DNA from: Gossypium raimondii
Lineage: Eukaryota > Streptophyta > Magnoliopsida > Malvales > Malvaceae
Assembly (NCBI RefSeq): GCF_025698545.1
Contig: NC_068565.1
Location: forward strand, 806,001 to 870,000
DNA: 64,000 nucleotides
Reading direction: 5' to 3'
Shown here: piece after piece, positions 1 to 12,257 of the stretch
How the letters are laid out: every line of letters begins with the position of its first letter
Numbering within the stretch: the first letter of the stretch is position 1
Made by a program: the position numbers and the translations under genes
The notes under the pieces: model-generated
Database searches by the model: none
Told to the model about the DNA's origin: nothing
The model's input: the letters and a program-made list of their open reading frames with translations, nothing else

Positions 1-235
1 ATCAGTTCCATTATTGTGAAGTAAACAATTAGGAAAATAGTGCACAATGCCCCACTATAATTAGAAAGCTTCAACTAAATATATATATATAGTGAAATAC
101 CAAGAAACTTTTAGCAGTATTTTCAAGTTTTTTTTTTTTAAAATATAAGGCAAACTGAAGGGATAGTGGGACCAATCAACTTCTCCATACAAAAACAACC
201 AGAGAAGTAAAATACTAACTCGAAGATTAGGGATT
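1..235. other. Downstream flank of the 14-3-3 gene
   Basis: No gene is seen here. The stretch lies just past the 14-3-3 stop codon on the minus strand, so its right part is probably the 3' UTR. It holds a short AT dinucleotide run near 79-93 and a poly-T tract near 128-139. Confidence 0.6.
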
Positions 236-2196
236 TTACTGTTGTTTCTCATCCTCAGGTTTGGAGGCTTCTTTGATTTCATCGGTTCCATCCTCCTAAA
301 TAGATAAAAAAATAAATAATCATTAATAAAAGAATTCGATATAAGAAAAGTTAAAACCAACTGTGCGCATTCTAACCTGCATATCCGAGGTCCACAAAGT
401 AAGGTTATCACGAAGAAGTTGCATTATCAGAGTGCTGTCTTTGTATGAATCCTCTCCGAGAGTATCAAGCTCCGAGATGGCTTCGTCAAAAGCCTGAGGA
501 AAAGAAACAAAGATTGTTGACTAAATAGAATTTGAATACAAAAATAAAGAGCAAATATAGATTTGTAATGGTTTATATTTACTTGGACTCCTTGGGTAAG
601 TATCGTATATGGGTATGTTTCCGATGATATGCAAGTTTTTCCATATATTTGCAAGATCTTATCTCTAGGGTAAACTAAAGTAGAAGTCACCCAACTATTA
701 GTAAATTTCTTTTTTGGTCACCCAACTATTCAATTTTGTCTTTTTTATCACCAGTTGGCTAATGTAAAAATGGAGACACCCAAAAATCCAAGATAGTTGA
801 GTGACCATTTTGTAACTTATCAAAATTAGGTGACTAAAACAGAAAAAACCATAGTCGGGTGACTACTAATGTAGTTTATCCTTATCCCTATATCCGAATA
901 TGTATGACACGGTTGGGAAAATGAAAAGCACAAGTAACAAAGATAATACAATTCAGAAGTATAAACCCCCAAGCTCCCCTTCTCAAATGTTTTAGATGAC
1001 CAACGTGAATATAGTGAGTAAACTAAAATTCCAAAGCTTTGTTATCCTACCTGTTTTGCAAGACTGCAAGCGCGGTCCGGAGAATTCAAGATCTCATAGT
1101 AGAAGACAGAAAAGTTCAGAGCTAATCCCAAACGAATAGGATGAGTTGGAGCGAGCTCGGAAACTGCAATGTCCTGAAAGAACGCAGAACAAAAAGATGC
1201 TGGTAAAAGCAATAAAAGACTGGAACTATGGATAAAACACATAAATCATAATCACTTCGGTAAAATCTTCTATTAAAATGTGAAATCAGATCCAAAGGCA
1301 AACCATTAACAAGACAAGAAAAGGATCAATAAATTGAACCACCGAATATCTTTGTTTTAATTGGATTAGTACAAACTACTGAAGGCATTTTGAAGTTTAT
1401 GCCGTGTGGAGTCTAAGAGGACTGACTGTGGTTCAGAATTTTAGATACAAAAACACAATTTCGCTTTGGTCTAACAGGAATTACAGTTACTCAAATCATA
1501 GAAATGGTGAAAACCCATATAATACTAATTTAAAACCCATAGTGTTGAGATCATTTTCTTCTTGATAATTTTCATAAACTTTCCATTGTAATTCAATGTT
1601 ATGTCTTCTAAGCAATTCAAAGCAGATCCAGATCTAAGCACAAATTTATTTTAAAAAATTACATCAAATCAAGGCAAGGAAATGAACAAATTACGAAAAT
1701 GAGCACAAACCTGAGCAGATTTATACGCAGAGAGCGTATTCTCAGCAGCGGCTTTCCGGTCATCACCAGTCTTGAACTCAGCCAAGTACCTATGGTAATC
1801 TCCCTTCATCTTCAGATAAAAGACCTTGGAATCCCCGTTCCCGGCAGCCGGAACGAGCTTCTCTTCGAGAAGCTTCAAAATTCCGGCACAAATCTCAGAC
1901 AACTCAGCCTCGATCTTGGCCCTGTACTCACGAATGATGGAGACGTGATCGGCGTTGCCACGTCCTTCCTCTTTCTGCTCGATGGAAGAAACAATCCTCC
2001 AGGAAGCACGGCGGGCGCCGATCACGTTCTTGTAGGCAACGGAGAGGAGATTCCGTTCCTCGACGGTGAGTTCGTCGGGAGCAACGACGGAGGAAACGAC
2101 GGTTTCCATGAACTTAACCATCTCCTCGTAGCGCTCGGCTTGCTCGGCGAGTTTCGCCTTGTAGACATTTTCCTCACGTGGTGAAGTAGCGGCCAT
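236..2196 (-). CDS. 14-3-3 protein (GF14), non-epsilon type
   Basis: Four exons on the minus strand: 2196-1711, 1173-1051, 493-377 and 295-236 (stop 238-236). The joined product is 261 aa, normal for the family. 14-3-3 proteins are cytosolic and nuclear dimeric adaptors that bind phosphoserine/threonine motifs in client proteins. Seen in the sequence: the N-terminal dimer helix ([15 protein letters not shown]), the highly conserved [19 protein letters not shown] segment holding the Lys and Arg of the phosphopeptide pocket, [15 protein letters not shown] with the second Arg-Tyr pair, NFSVFYYEI, and the C-terminal [13 protein letters not shown] helix, followed by a variable acidic tail. All introns begin GT and end AG. 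The start at 2196 fits the family N-terminus, preceded by a purine-rich leader. The first intron is about 540 bp and the second carries a MITE. Family assignment is near certain; the exact isoform is not assigned. Confidence 0.97.
668..881. mobile_element. MULE-type MITE in a 14-3-3 intron
   Basis: A 214-bp element with terminal inverted repeats beginning GGGTAAACTA on the left and ending GTAGTTTATCC on the right. It lies inside intron 2 of the 14-3-3 gene. The flanks TTATCTCTA (659-667) and TTATCCCTA (882-890) form a 9-bp target duplication with one mismatch, which is typical of Mutator-like elements. There is no coding capacity. Close relatives lie at 2334, 15592 and 19310. Confidence 0.75.
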
Positions 2197-2333
2197 GGTG
2201 ATTTTGGGGGATGTTGGGATGGAAAGAAAATCTGAGAGGATTTTTCAGAGGGATTTGAGAGGTTGTGTTTTGGAGAAGGGAAAGCAACTTTTGACTTTTT
2301 GTTTCTGTTTCTTTTTCCTTTTTTCTAATTTTT

Positions 2334-2883
2334 GATAAATTACACCTAAGGCCATTTAACTATTGGTAAGTATATGTTTTGATCACTTAACTTTAAAAAG
2401 TTACAAAATGGTCATTAAATTGTTTGAAAGTTTTCATTTAAGTCACTGAACTATTAAAATTGTTGTTATATGACATTCTTTGTTCGAACCACTTGCACCA
2501 ATCGAAAGCTCTTTTTCTCATTCTTTTCTACAGTTTACTTTTTTTTTCATGAAATAGCTTTGAATATTATGAATTTGCAAGCGAAAATCCAAATAACTTT
2601 CTTCTTCGATCTCTGACACTAACCGTCAGATCGACTTGGATCTAAGTTATGTTCTTCTACTTGCAAATAAATATTGATCCACCGTACTGAGCATCAAATT
2701 GTTGCTTAGATCTTGCTATCCGAACTTTAAAAAAAAACTCAGTGACTTAAATAAAAAAATTCAAATAGTTCAATGACTTAAATGAAAATTTTCAAATAGT
2801 TTAATGACTATTTTATAACTTTTTGAAGTTAAGTGACTAAAACAAAATTTACTAAGAGTTAGTGGCCTTGAGTGTAGTTTATC
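2334..2883. mobile_element. MULE-like MITE with long inverted repeats
   Basis: About 550 bp with inverted arms of roughly 125 bp. The left arm starts GATAAATTACACC and the right arm ends GTGTAGTTTATC. It sits about 50 bp upstream of the likely 14-3-3 leader. Flanks CTAATTTTT and TTTAATTTTT suggest a degenerate 9-bp target duplication. The minus-strand ORF across the right arm is only arm sequence, not a gene. Confidence 0.65.
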
Positions 2884-2927
2884 CTTTAATTTTTTTATTA
2901 TTTTTATTTGTTTTTCATTCTTGAGAA

Positions 2928-3256
2928 AAAAGCCACATTTAGTCCTTGAATTGGTAATTTTTAAAATTTGGTCCCTAATTTTTTTATCCAATTTACTACA
3001 TTAGTCATTTAACTAGACGATTTTTCCCAAATTTGGTCACATGATAGCGTAGCACTCAAAAATTGTGTCATACCATCAACTAAAAATGGTATTTTTATTA
3101 AAAATTATGTGATGGTGTAGCAAAATCTTAGAATACCATGTCATCACATGGACCAAAATTGAAAAATATTGTAAAGTTTAAGGACTAATATAGACTAGAA
3201 AAAATTTAAGGGCCTAGTTGAGAAAAATAGCAAAGTTGAAGGACTAAAGATTCCCT
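2928..3256. mobile_element. Non-coding TIR element (TTTAGTCCTTGAA family)
   Basis: The left arm reads CACATTTAGTCCTTGAATTGG and the right arm carries its complement (AGTTGAAGGACTAAAG). The spacer is short and non-coding. The same arm sequence recurs at 23067-23295 and 37609-37993, so this is a dispersed family. Ends are approximate. Confidence 0.5.
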
Positions 3257-3265
3257 TTTATTTTT

Positions 3266-3712
3266 TCTTTTAACTTGAGTATAACAATTTGGTATTTAAA
3301 ATATTATTTTGTCTCAATTTGATAAAAATTAATCATGTTGATGGTACATCCAAGTAAAGTGATATCATGTATCTTCCTTTTTCCGTGTCATGATCCCATT
3401 GATCGTAGTCCTTGTTTAAGGAATTTAACCTCTATTTCTAATTGCACTTTCACCCTTCTAGTGGAGATTTATTTTAATTGTTTGAAAAAATAATAATAAC
3501 GTGACACTTTGAGATTGTACCATATCATCACTTGAAAATAAAATTACTATATAAATTTTCAGGATGTAGCAAACAATGTTCTAGTAATTGGACTAGCGAT
3601 TAAACCAATCACACCATTAATTTTCGATTTAATCGGTTTGATCGGTTCAACTGTTAAATAAAACATAATTAAAATTTTATTAAAATTTAAGAAATAATAA
3701 AATTATTAAACT
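3266..3712. other. Intergenic DNA left of the metacaspase duplication
   Basis: AT-rich sequence without a supportable gene. From about 3570 it contains a degenerate repeat with 'attaaaccaatcac' and 'aatcggtttgatcgg' motifs, probably an old TE. The duplicated block begins at its right end. Confidence 0.4.
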
Positions 3713-5666
3713 GGTTCAACATTTTCAACTCTTGGTTTCTGTCCTAACTTTCGATTTTTACTAGTTTCAAGCAGTCTCTAATTCAATTGATTCAACCCAT
3801 TGATTTGGGCCGGTAAATCTCAGTCCAATTAATTTGATAAAAATCCAAATTCAATGACCAAAATAGATTTAATGTCAAGTTTAGGGCCAAAAATTACATT
3901 ATCCATTTTATATAAATAAAAAAAAGCACGACTTCCAATTATTTTAGAAAAAATATTCTTATTTTTATAAAAAATTTATAAATATATATTTACGTAACTT
4001 TTATTCCACGTGGCATAATTGTGAAGTATTTGAAATAACAAATGGTTGTATCATTTGTGTCGGCAATGGGAAGTCAAATGAAATAATAAAAACAACAATA
4101 TTCGGTTGCCTATACATACGTGGACCATAATTTAAAGTAAGGTATATATATATATCTTTTATTGATTAAATTTTTTTATATTTTTTAAAGTTTCTTCTTA
4201 TAAAACTCCTCTCGACTCGAGTTAAGTTGGATCGAGTTTTTTTCGAATTATTCATAGTAATTCGGTTCGACATAATTTTATTATTATTATTATTTTCATA
4301 TTAAATTTAAGTCTTGGATTCTTTTATTTATTTTCAAAAATGGTCATGATTTTTTTATATTTCTTAATAAATTTTAAAAAAACTGTAATAAAAATATTTT
4401 TAAAATTTTTATTTAAATTATTTTACTACTTTGAATATATATTTATTCTTATATCCTAAAAATTGAATAAAAATTCAAATGGTATAAAATAAATATAGTT
4501 TTTTAATTTATTAGATTGATTTTTTCCCGTAGAAATTAAGAATATTCTTGATGGACCGTCTTCAAGTGAGAGGAAAAGAAATACACTTAACACAATCTAA
4601 AATGTTCTTAAATTAGATTTTTTATAATCATATAATTTTTTGTTAATTAGATAATTACTAGAATTTTCTCAACCGTAAGTAAAAAAATTAGTGTTTAATT
4701 ATTTAGTTAAATATGTCGATTGAGTCTTAGTTCGGTTGGCATTATGCAGAAGGGCGTGGGTAAAATTGAAGTTGGATTAACTTAAAAAAATATACTTTAC
4801 TAGAAAAATGAAAAAAAAAGAAGAAGAAAAGGAAATGTGAATAGAATTTGAAAATAACTTATTTTCAAAAAGAAAATGCATCTGATTCTTACTCTTTATT
4901 CTATTAATAAAGAATAAAAAGTTTGGTGGAAAATTTTACTTTATTTAAATAATATTTATATTAAAATTTTAATTGAGTTGGTGTTAGGTATTAACTTAAT
5001 CGAAAATTATTAAAACGAAAAATATTTGATATATCGGTGAATAATAGAACGACATGTAAATTAATCAAAATATGGAGGACCTAAAATAAATTTTAATTAT
5101 TTTATTCAAACATTATTTGTAAATATTATAAATATATTTGTTACGTGTTTTTCTTTTCACAATCCAAGTAGATTACAAGTTAAACTACCGGTCTAATTAT
5201 TAATTCCGTCCATTTATTTTATGAAAATTAAGAAGTTAGTCCTTCTATTTTCGTTTATTAGAATTTGGCTTTTGTGCTTTACAAAATCTAAAATTAGTCC
5301 AATAATTCAATAATATATATGCAATTTCAAGTTCAAATTTCACTATGTGTGATTATGTTACATGGATTTTAATCTGGATTTTATTTTGGTTTAAGTTCCA
5401 ATATATGTATTTATTCTAAATTAGGTCTAATTGCCATCGTTTGCGAATTATGCCGATTGATTTTAATCGTAGTCGAATTTAACATGTATAAATTGTGATA
5501 TTAAATAGATTTTTAATTTTTAAATTAAGTAAAAGGATTAAATTTTAAAAGTTGGAAGAGTACAGGGATTGAGGCTAAAACTTAACATCTGCTCATATAA
5601 TAATATAAGATGAGTTGAAATGTTGCATTAGAACTTCAAGAAAAATATAACCTTTTATCCGATGAA

Positions 5667-8509
5667 ATGGCAATCAAAATCGTGTGCCTCCGTTGCCGGC
5701 AAAAGCTAACGGCGCCGGCCTATGCCGAGAAAATTACTTGCCCACAATGCGGCGAGCTCAATCCAATTATAAAGAAACCGTCGCCGGCGACTTCCCGAGA
5801 GCAGGGGAAGATAATTCCGCCGTTGATAGGCAAATCTATGGAGAAACTGAGGAAATTACTGCTCGGTAACACCCAGAGACTTTCGGGTTCATCGGGGTCA
5901 TCATCCTCGCCGCCGTCCAAGCTTTGCGCTTTGGACCACTCCGGCAACCAACTGCCGGCGAAGAAACGAGCGGTGCTTTGTGGCGTGAGTTACAAGAAAT
6001 GGAAGCATAAGCTTAAAGGGACCATTAACGATGTGATGAACATGAAAACTTTATTGACTCAAACGTACGGATTTCTAGAGCGAAATATTTTAGTGCTCAC
6101 AGGTGAGTATTTTTTTTAAATATGTCATAAGTCCCTGTATTTTTGAAAATTTAGAATTTAGTTTTTATATTTTTTAGATTTCAAAATTTAGGTTCAACTG
6201 TTAACACGGTTAATTTTTTTGTTAAAATTAAGTTCATTACAATGCCATTTTAAATTATATAGCTACAAAGTGAGTATTTTTATTTTAAATTGTCATACTA
6301 ACAAATTTAATAATAAAAATCCAACCGTGTTAACAGATTGAATTTAAATTTTAAAATCGAAAAGTAAATAGACTAAATTCTTAAAATGAAAGTATAAGGA
6401 CTGAATTTTAAATTTTAAAAATACAAAGACTTATGACATATATTAACTTTTTAAAATCAAATTAATTTTGGTTTAATTATGATTTGATCCTCTATTTCAT
6501 AATGTTAATAATAGATCTAAAATGATAATGCTAGTCATTGGTGTCGTTAACGTAATTTTAGGTTTTAAATTTTGTACTAATTTTAACAAAATGATTTTGT
6601 TTTATAACTTTTGAAAATTAAAATGTATTTCATTAATATTTCTAAAAGAAATTATAAGTAAATAAAATCATCAATAATTCTTATATAATTTTAAAAATAT
6701 TTTATATACTTTTTACATTATTTTCTTTGCTTTAAATACGATATATTTTTCACATAATGAAATATTTTAAAACTAATTATAAATTAAATAAAAATAAGAT
6801 TCGATTTGGTAACTATTGTTTTTTAAACCAAACATATAGTACTGTTTGGCCACCGCTTGTTAGTTCAACTGATTCGATTAAAAAATCATTAAAAATAAAA
6901 ATAAAATCTATTTAATCAATTTTTTAACTAATTCAATAGGTTGGTAGTTGGTACTAGTTCCCCATTTAATCGAGTCAATTTTCGGTTTTTATTTTTGTTT
7001 TTTTTCTTAGCCCTAATAACAAAAAACAAAATCTAATTCAACCCACAGAGGAAGAATCAGACACTCGACTGATTCCAACGAAGGCTAACATCGAGAACTG
7101 CTTGAAATGGCTGGTGAACGGTTGTCAGAAGGGAGATTCATTGGTTTTCTATTACTCCGGTCACGGGTTACGACAACCTGATTTCAACCAAGATGAACTT
7201 GATGGGTTCGACGAAACCATTTGCCCTGTTGATTTCCTTAGAGAAGGAATGATTGTCGACAATGACATTTACGCCACCATTGTTAAGCCATTATCGGAAG
7301 GTGTTACGCTTCACGCCATTGTTGATGCTTGCCATAGCGGAACCATTCTTGATCTAGAGCATGTCTATGAAATTAGAGACAAGTAAGTATAAGACACTCA
7401 CATCATACATGTATTATAATCTAGTTTTATGAAAGTTTGTCTTATAACTATACTTATCCATAGAATAAATATTGGATTAGTTCAATTCAAATTAATACTG
7501 AGTTAGTGATTAGGTTAGGATTATTTCGGTTCAAGTTATTTTGAGTTCCAGTCATTTGGGTTTGAGTCATGATTCTCTTTTTAGTTGCGTCATTTTGGGT
7601 TCAAATTACTTGAGTTATTTTATACAATGTTTAAACTACTTGTAAACTCAAATTGCCTGCTTAAGCAGGTTCGAACCCAAATCTTCTAGCTTATTGCAAC
7701 AATAACAATACCGACTGAGCCAAGACTTAATCAATATTATTTAAGGTCTTTTTTTTTTTAAGTTTAACATTATTTGGGGTCTTGAATACTTCAAATTTGA
7801 GTCATTTTCGATTTGGCTTGTTCATTAAAGGCTTTTAGATCATTTCAAGTTTTGCCTATTTTAGGTGTGGGTTATCTTATTTTCGGGTGATTTCATGTTT
7901 GAATTGTTCGAGTTCAATTCACTTTCCGTTTCGTGTAATTTCATATTCACGTTAGATGAGTTCAAGTTGTTCACCTTTTGTGATTAAATTAGGTTGATCG
8001 AATCAGATTGACTAAATCAGGTTTTCATATTTATTTCAAAATTTAAAACAAAGCCTACTTACATCCCATACATATTCATCCTAATCTAGATTTTATCAGG
8101 GGAAAATGGATTGATAATCGTCCTCCATCAGGCGTGAGAAAAAAAACAAGTGGTGGCATAGCGTATTCTATAAGTGCTTGCGAAGATAATCAAGCTGCTG
8201 CGGATACATCTGTAAGAAATTCCTCAACTTATCTTTGGTTTCTCATCTCTTATTGACTTTAGGTCTCGAGTTGTGATCATCTTTTTTTCTAATAACAATA
8301 TATATACACATATGTAGGCTTTAAATCCAAATACAATGAATGGAGCAATGACATATATTTTACTAGATGTTGTGAGAGGCAACCCAGATATAACATATGG
8401 AGACCTACTTGACCAAATTGAGACGAGAATTGAAGATGCCAACCAACAAGGATGCTTTGGTGGTTCAAGAATATTAAGCAAATTGTTTGGTCCCAATCTC
8501 AGTCAGGTA

Positions 8510-8555
<46 letters not shown>

Positions 8556-9324
8556 TACATATATGTATAATACAATCACTTGTGCATAAACTTATGATCA
8601 AGAGTTTCTGGATAAACTATTTATGAATTTGGATTGATTTGATTTGACCCGAATTATTGTTTACTAGTTTTTTAAGGTCAAATTGTGTTATTATTCCTGT
8701 ATTATGCATAAATTGTGGATTTAGTTTTCATACTTTAATTTGTCCAATTTTAGTCGTTATACTTTTTAAATTGGCTGATTTTAATTTTATACTTTTCAAT
8801 TTTAAAATTTTCAATCATGAACTCAAACATGGCGGTTAAATTTGTTAGCTATTAGTCTTGTATCATGCGTAAAATTGTAGATTTAGTACATGTGATCATA
8901 TATTTGTGATATAAGATTTTGAAAATAGTAGAATTTCATGAATTTAACGACCACCGTTTGATTGAGAATAAAATTTTGGAATTCAAAAAATACCGTGACT
9001 AAAAATGTTCAAATCAAAGTACAGAGATCATATCCACAATTTATGTATAGTAAATGGGCTAATAGCATAATTTAACCTTTTTTGAACAATAGCAATAATA
9101 TAATAAGGGTGAATGTACTTTGCGGGTTGGAATCAAATCGAATTAAACTCTCTACTATTAAATGATTTGATTTAGTCCTTTTATTATTAAAAAGAATCGA
9201 ATAAGTCTAAATTTAAGTTAAGAAACCTGACTTTGACACTTTGTTTTCTTTTGAATGTATACAGAAGCCTCTGCTTTCAGCTTCTGAAGAGTTTCCAGTT
9301 TATGAGAGGAAATTTAAACTTTAA
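5667..9324 (+). CDS. Type I metacaspase with N-terminal LSD1-type zinc finger
   Basis: Five exons: 5667-6102, 7049-7382, 8100-8211, 8318-8506 and 9265-9324; 376 aa. Metacaspases are Cys proteases that cut after Arg or Lys; plant type I members act in cell-death control and protein quality control. Residues 7-33 form a zinc finger with two C-x2-C pairs. The p20 domain starts at KKRAVLCGVSY. The catalytic His is in YYSGHG (about H184) and the catalytic Cys in DACHSG (about C240). The p10 part (GAMTYILLDVV) is in exon 4, and the end (EEFPVYERKFKL) matches the family. The start at 5667 is 5 nt after an out-of-frame ATG (5662) that opens a 15-codon overlapping uORF. Intron 2 carries a tRNA-like SINE head; intron 4 carries an AT microsatellite and a MITE. 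All phases close, so it appears functional. Confidence 0.93.
7660..7735 (-). repeat. tRNA-derived SINE-like head
   Basis: On the minus strand the segment shows an A-box-like TTGGCTCAGTCGG (7711-7724) and a B box GGGTTCGAACC (7668-7678) about 32 nt apart, the layout of a pol III internal promoter. It does not fold into an obvious intact tRNA, so a SINE head is more likely than a tRNA gene. It lies in intron 2 of the metacaspase. Confidence 0.5.
8514..8552. repeat. AT dinucleotide microsatellite
   Basis: About 19 AT units directly after the exon 4 donor site of the intact metacaspase. Likely length-variable. Confidence 0.9.
8674..9079. mobile_element. TIR MITE in metacaspase intron 4
   Basis: About 406 bp. 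The left arm starts AAGGTCAAATTGTGTTATTA and the right arm ends AATAGCATAATTTAACCTT, its imperfect complement over about 60 bp. No coding capacity. The duplicated locus keeps only the right part of this element (about 12660-12980), so the MITE was present before the duplication or deletion. A relative lies at 29623-30150. Confidence 0.7.
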
Positions 9325-10591
9325 TTGTATTTTATATTTATATTGGATCCGCCATTGAAGTAACAAGGTGCTGTTGGAGGAAAACTGGTTCAACATCTTC
9401 AACTATTGATTTCTGTCCCAACTTTTGATTTTTACTAGTTTCAAGCAGTGTCTAATTCAATTGATTTAGGCTGGTAAATCTCAGTCCAATCAATTTGACA
9501 AAATTCAAATTCAATGACCAAAATAGATTTAATGTCAAGTTTAGGGGACCAAAAATTACATTATCCATTTTATATAAATTTATAAAAATTTAAAACATGA
9601 ATATATTTAAATAAAAAAGCACGATTTCCAATTATTTTAGAAAAATATTTTTTACCAAAATTTTTATAAATATATATTTACGTAACTTTTATTCCACGTG
9701 GCATAATGATGAAGTATTTGAAATAACAAATTGTTGTATCATTTGTGTCGGCAATGGGAAGTCAAATGAAATAACAAAAACAACAATATTCGGTTGCCTA
9801 TACATACGTGGACCATAATTTTGAAGTAAGGTATATTTATCTTTTATTGATTAATTTTTTTATATATTTCAAAGTTTCTTCTTATAAAACTCCCTCTCGA
9901 CTCGAGTTAGGTTGGATCGGGTTTTTTTTCGAATTATTCATAGTAATTCGGTTCGACGTAGTTTTTTCTTTTATTCTTTTCATATTAAATCCAAGTCTTG
10001 GATTCTTTTATTTATTTTCAAAAATGGTCATGATTTTTTATATTACTTAATAAAATTTAAAAATTTTAATAAAAATATATTTTTAAAATATATTTAAATT
10101 ATTTTTACTACTTTGAATATATATTTATTTTTATATCCTAAATATTAAATAAAAATTCAAATGGTATAAAATAAATATAGTTTTTAACTTATTAGATTGA
10201 TTTTTTCCCGTAGAAATTAAGAATATTCTTGATGGACGGTCTTCAAGTGAGAGGAAAAAGAAATATACTTAGCACAATCTAAAATGTTCTTACATTAGAT
10301 TTTTTATAATCATATAATTTTTTGTTAATTAGATAATTACTAGAATTTTCTCAACCGTCAGTAAAAAACTAGTATCTAATTATTTGGTTAAATATGTCGA
10401 TTGAGTCTTAATTCGTTTGACGTTGATTTGTTACCTATGCAGAAGGGTATGGGTTTGAGCGTGCTGAAGCACATTTATCCTCCTATTTGAGAGTTGAGAT
10501 TAGTTATGAGTAGTTTTAAGTATTTTATCAATTAAAAACTTTCAGATACTTTCGCAATTGAACTAAATTTTCGAAAAAAAAACTATTTGGT

Positions 10592-10598
<7 letters not shown>

Positions 10599-10626
<28 letters not shown>
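10599..10626. repeat. AT dinucleotide microsatellite
   Basis: About 14 AT units inside the segment that is present upstream of the second metacaspase copy and absent from the first. Confidence 0.85.
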
Positions 10627-10628
<2 letters not shown>

Positions 10629-11888
10629 TAAACTTTGTATATTGTTAAAATTGAATATTTAAAATGACTATAAAAATTTAAGTTGTGAAAAGAAATAAGA
10701 ATTTAGAATGAAAATTGAAGTTGGATTAACTTAAAAAATGGAATTTTTTGTTAAAAATATAAAAAAATATACTTTACTAGAAAAATGAAAAAAAGAAGAA
10801 GAAGAAGAAAAGGAAATGTGAATAGAATTTGAAAATAACTTATTTTCAAAAGAAAATGCATCTGATTCTTACTCTTTATTCTATTAATAAAGAATAAAAA
10901 GTTTGGTGGAAAATTTTACTTTATTTAAATAATATTTATATTAAAATTTTAATTGAGTTGGTGTTAGGTATTAACTTAATCGAAAATTATTAAAACGAAA
11001 AATATTTGATATATCGGTGAATAATAGAACGACATGTAAATTAATCAAAATATGGAGGACCTAAAATAAATTTTAATTATTTTATTCAAACATTATTTGT
11101 AAATATTATAAATATATTTGTTACGTGTTTTTCTTTTTCACAATCCAAGTAGATTACAAGTTAAACTACCGGTCTAATTATTAATTCCGTCCATTTATTT
11201 TATGAAAATTAAGAAGTTAGTCCTTCTATTTTCGTTTATTAGAATTTGGCTTTTGTGCTTTACAAAATCTAAAAGTTAGTCCAATAAATCAATAATATAT
11301 ATGCAATTACATTAAAAAAATGTTTATATGCAATAAGTTAGTAAATATCGATAGTTTAGCAAATTGCATGCAACAAAGTAGCAAAAATAGCAGTTTAAAT
11401 TCAGGTGTTTACCAAGAATTGGGTTAATTTCTCGGTTTTGTAAATTACAAGGATCAAATTTTGATAAATTAAAGTAGGAAGATTGACCTTTTAGTTTTTA
11501 TAAAGTAGAAAGACGAAATTCATGACTAGACTTTGATATAAATTACGAATTAAGAGGTTATTTATAATAAAAATATAAAATTTACGAATGAGACCCTGTG
11601 TGATTATGTTACATGGATTTTAATCTGGATTTTATTTTGGTTTAAGTTCCAATATATGTATTTATTCTAAATTAGGTCTAAATGTATTGTAATTGCCATC
11701 GTTTGCGAATTTAACATGTATAAATTGTGAAATTAGTTAGATTTTTAATTTTAAATTAAGTAAAAGGATTAAATTTTAAAAGTTGGAAGAATAGAGGGAT
11801 TGAGGCTAAAACTTAACATCTGCTCATATAATAATATAAGATGAGTTGAAATGTTCCATTATAACTTCAAGAAAAATATAACCTTTTA

Positions 11889-12257
11889 TCCGATGAAATG
11901 ATAATCAAAATCGTGTGCATCCGTTGCCATCAAAAGCTAACGGCGCCGGCCTATGCCGAGAAAATTACTTGCCCACAATGCGGCGAGCTCAATCCAATTA
12001 TAAAGAAATCGTCCGATGAAATGATAATCAAAATCGTGTGCATCCGTTGCCATCAAAAGCTAACGGCGCAGGCCTATGCCCAGAAAATTACTTGCTCACA
12101 ATGCGGCGAGGTCAATCCAATTATAAAGAAATCGTCCGATGAAATGATAATCAAAATCGTGTGCATCCGTTGCCATCAAAAGCTAACGGCGCAGGCCTAT
12201 GCCGAGAAATTTACTTGCTCACAATGCGGCGGGGTCAATCCAATTATAAAGAAACCG
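11889..12257 (+). repeat. Triplicated 123-bp zinc-finger repeat
   Basis: Three head-to-tail copies of 123 bp, beginning at 11889, 12012 and 12135. Each starts TCCGATGAA and encodes one C-x2-C...C-x2-C finger. In the first copy TCCGATGAA is 5' leader; in copies two and three it is translated as Ser-Asp-Glu. The unit is a multiple of three, so the frame is kept. The copies differ by a few substitutions (for example Pro/Gln, Glu/Gln, Ile/Phe). Confidence 0.92.

Larger units (their letters stand above)
3713..9386. repeat. Tandem duplication unit 1 (intact metacaspase)
   Basis: About 5.7 kb comprising 2 kb of upstream DNA and the intact metacaspase gene. The same sequence starts again at 9387, for example CTGGTTCAACATTTTCAAC at 3711 and CTGGTTCAACATCTTCAAC at 9385. 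The left edge, the internal junction and the right edge of unit 2 all carry AAACT (3708-3712, 9382-9386, 13278-13282), a 5-bp microhomology at the duplication breakpoints. Confidence 0.85.

Noticed and set aside
1699-2184. 161-codon plus-strand ORF
   Set aside because: Antisense to 14-3-3 exon 1 and explained by that gene's codon usage; no similarity recognised.
2770-2991. 73-codon minus-strand ORF near 2.8 kb
   Set aside because: It lies in the right arm of the 2334-2883 TIR element and its flank.
7660-7735. A genuine tRNA gene
   Set aside because: A and B boxes are visible, but the acceptor and anticodon stems do not pair convincingly, and the sequence belongs to a dispersed repeat.
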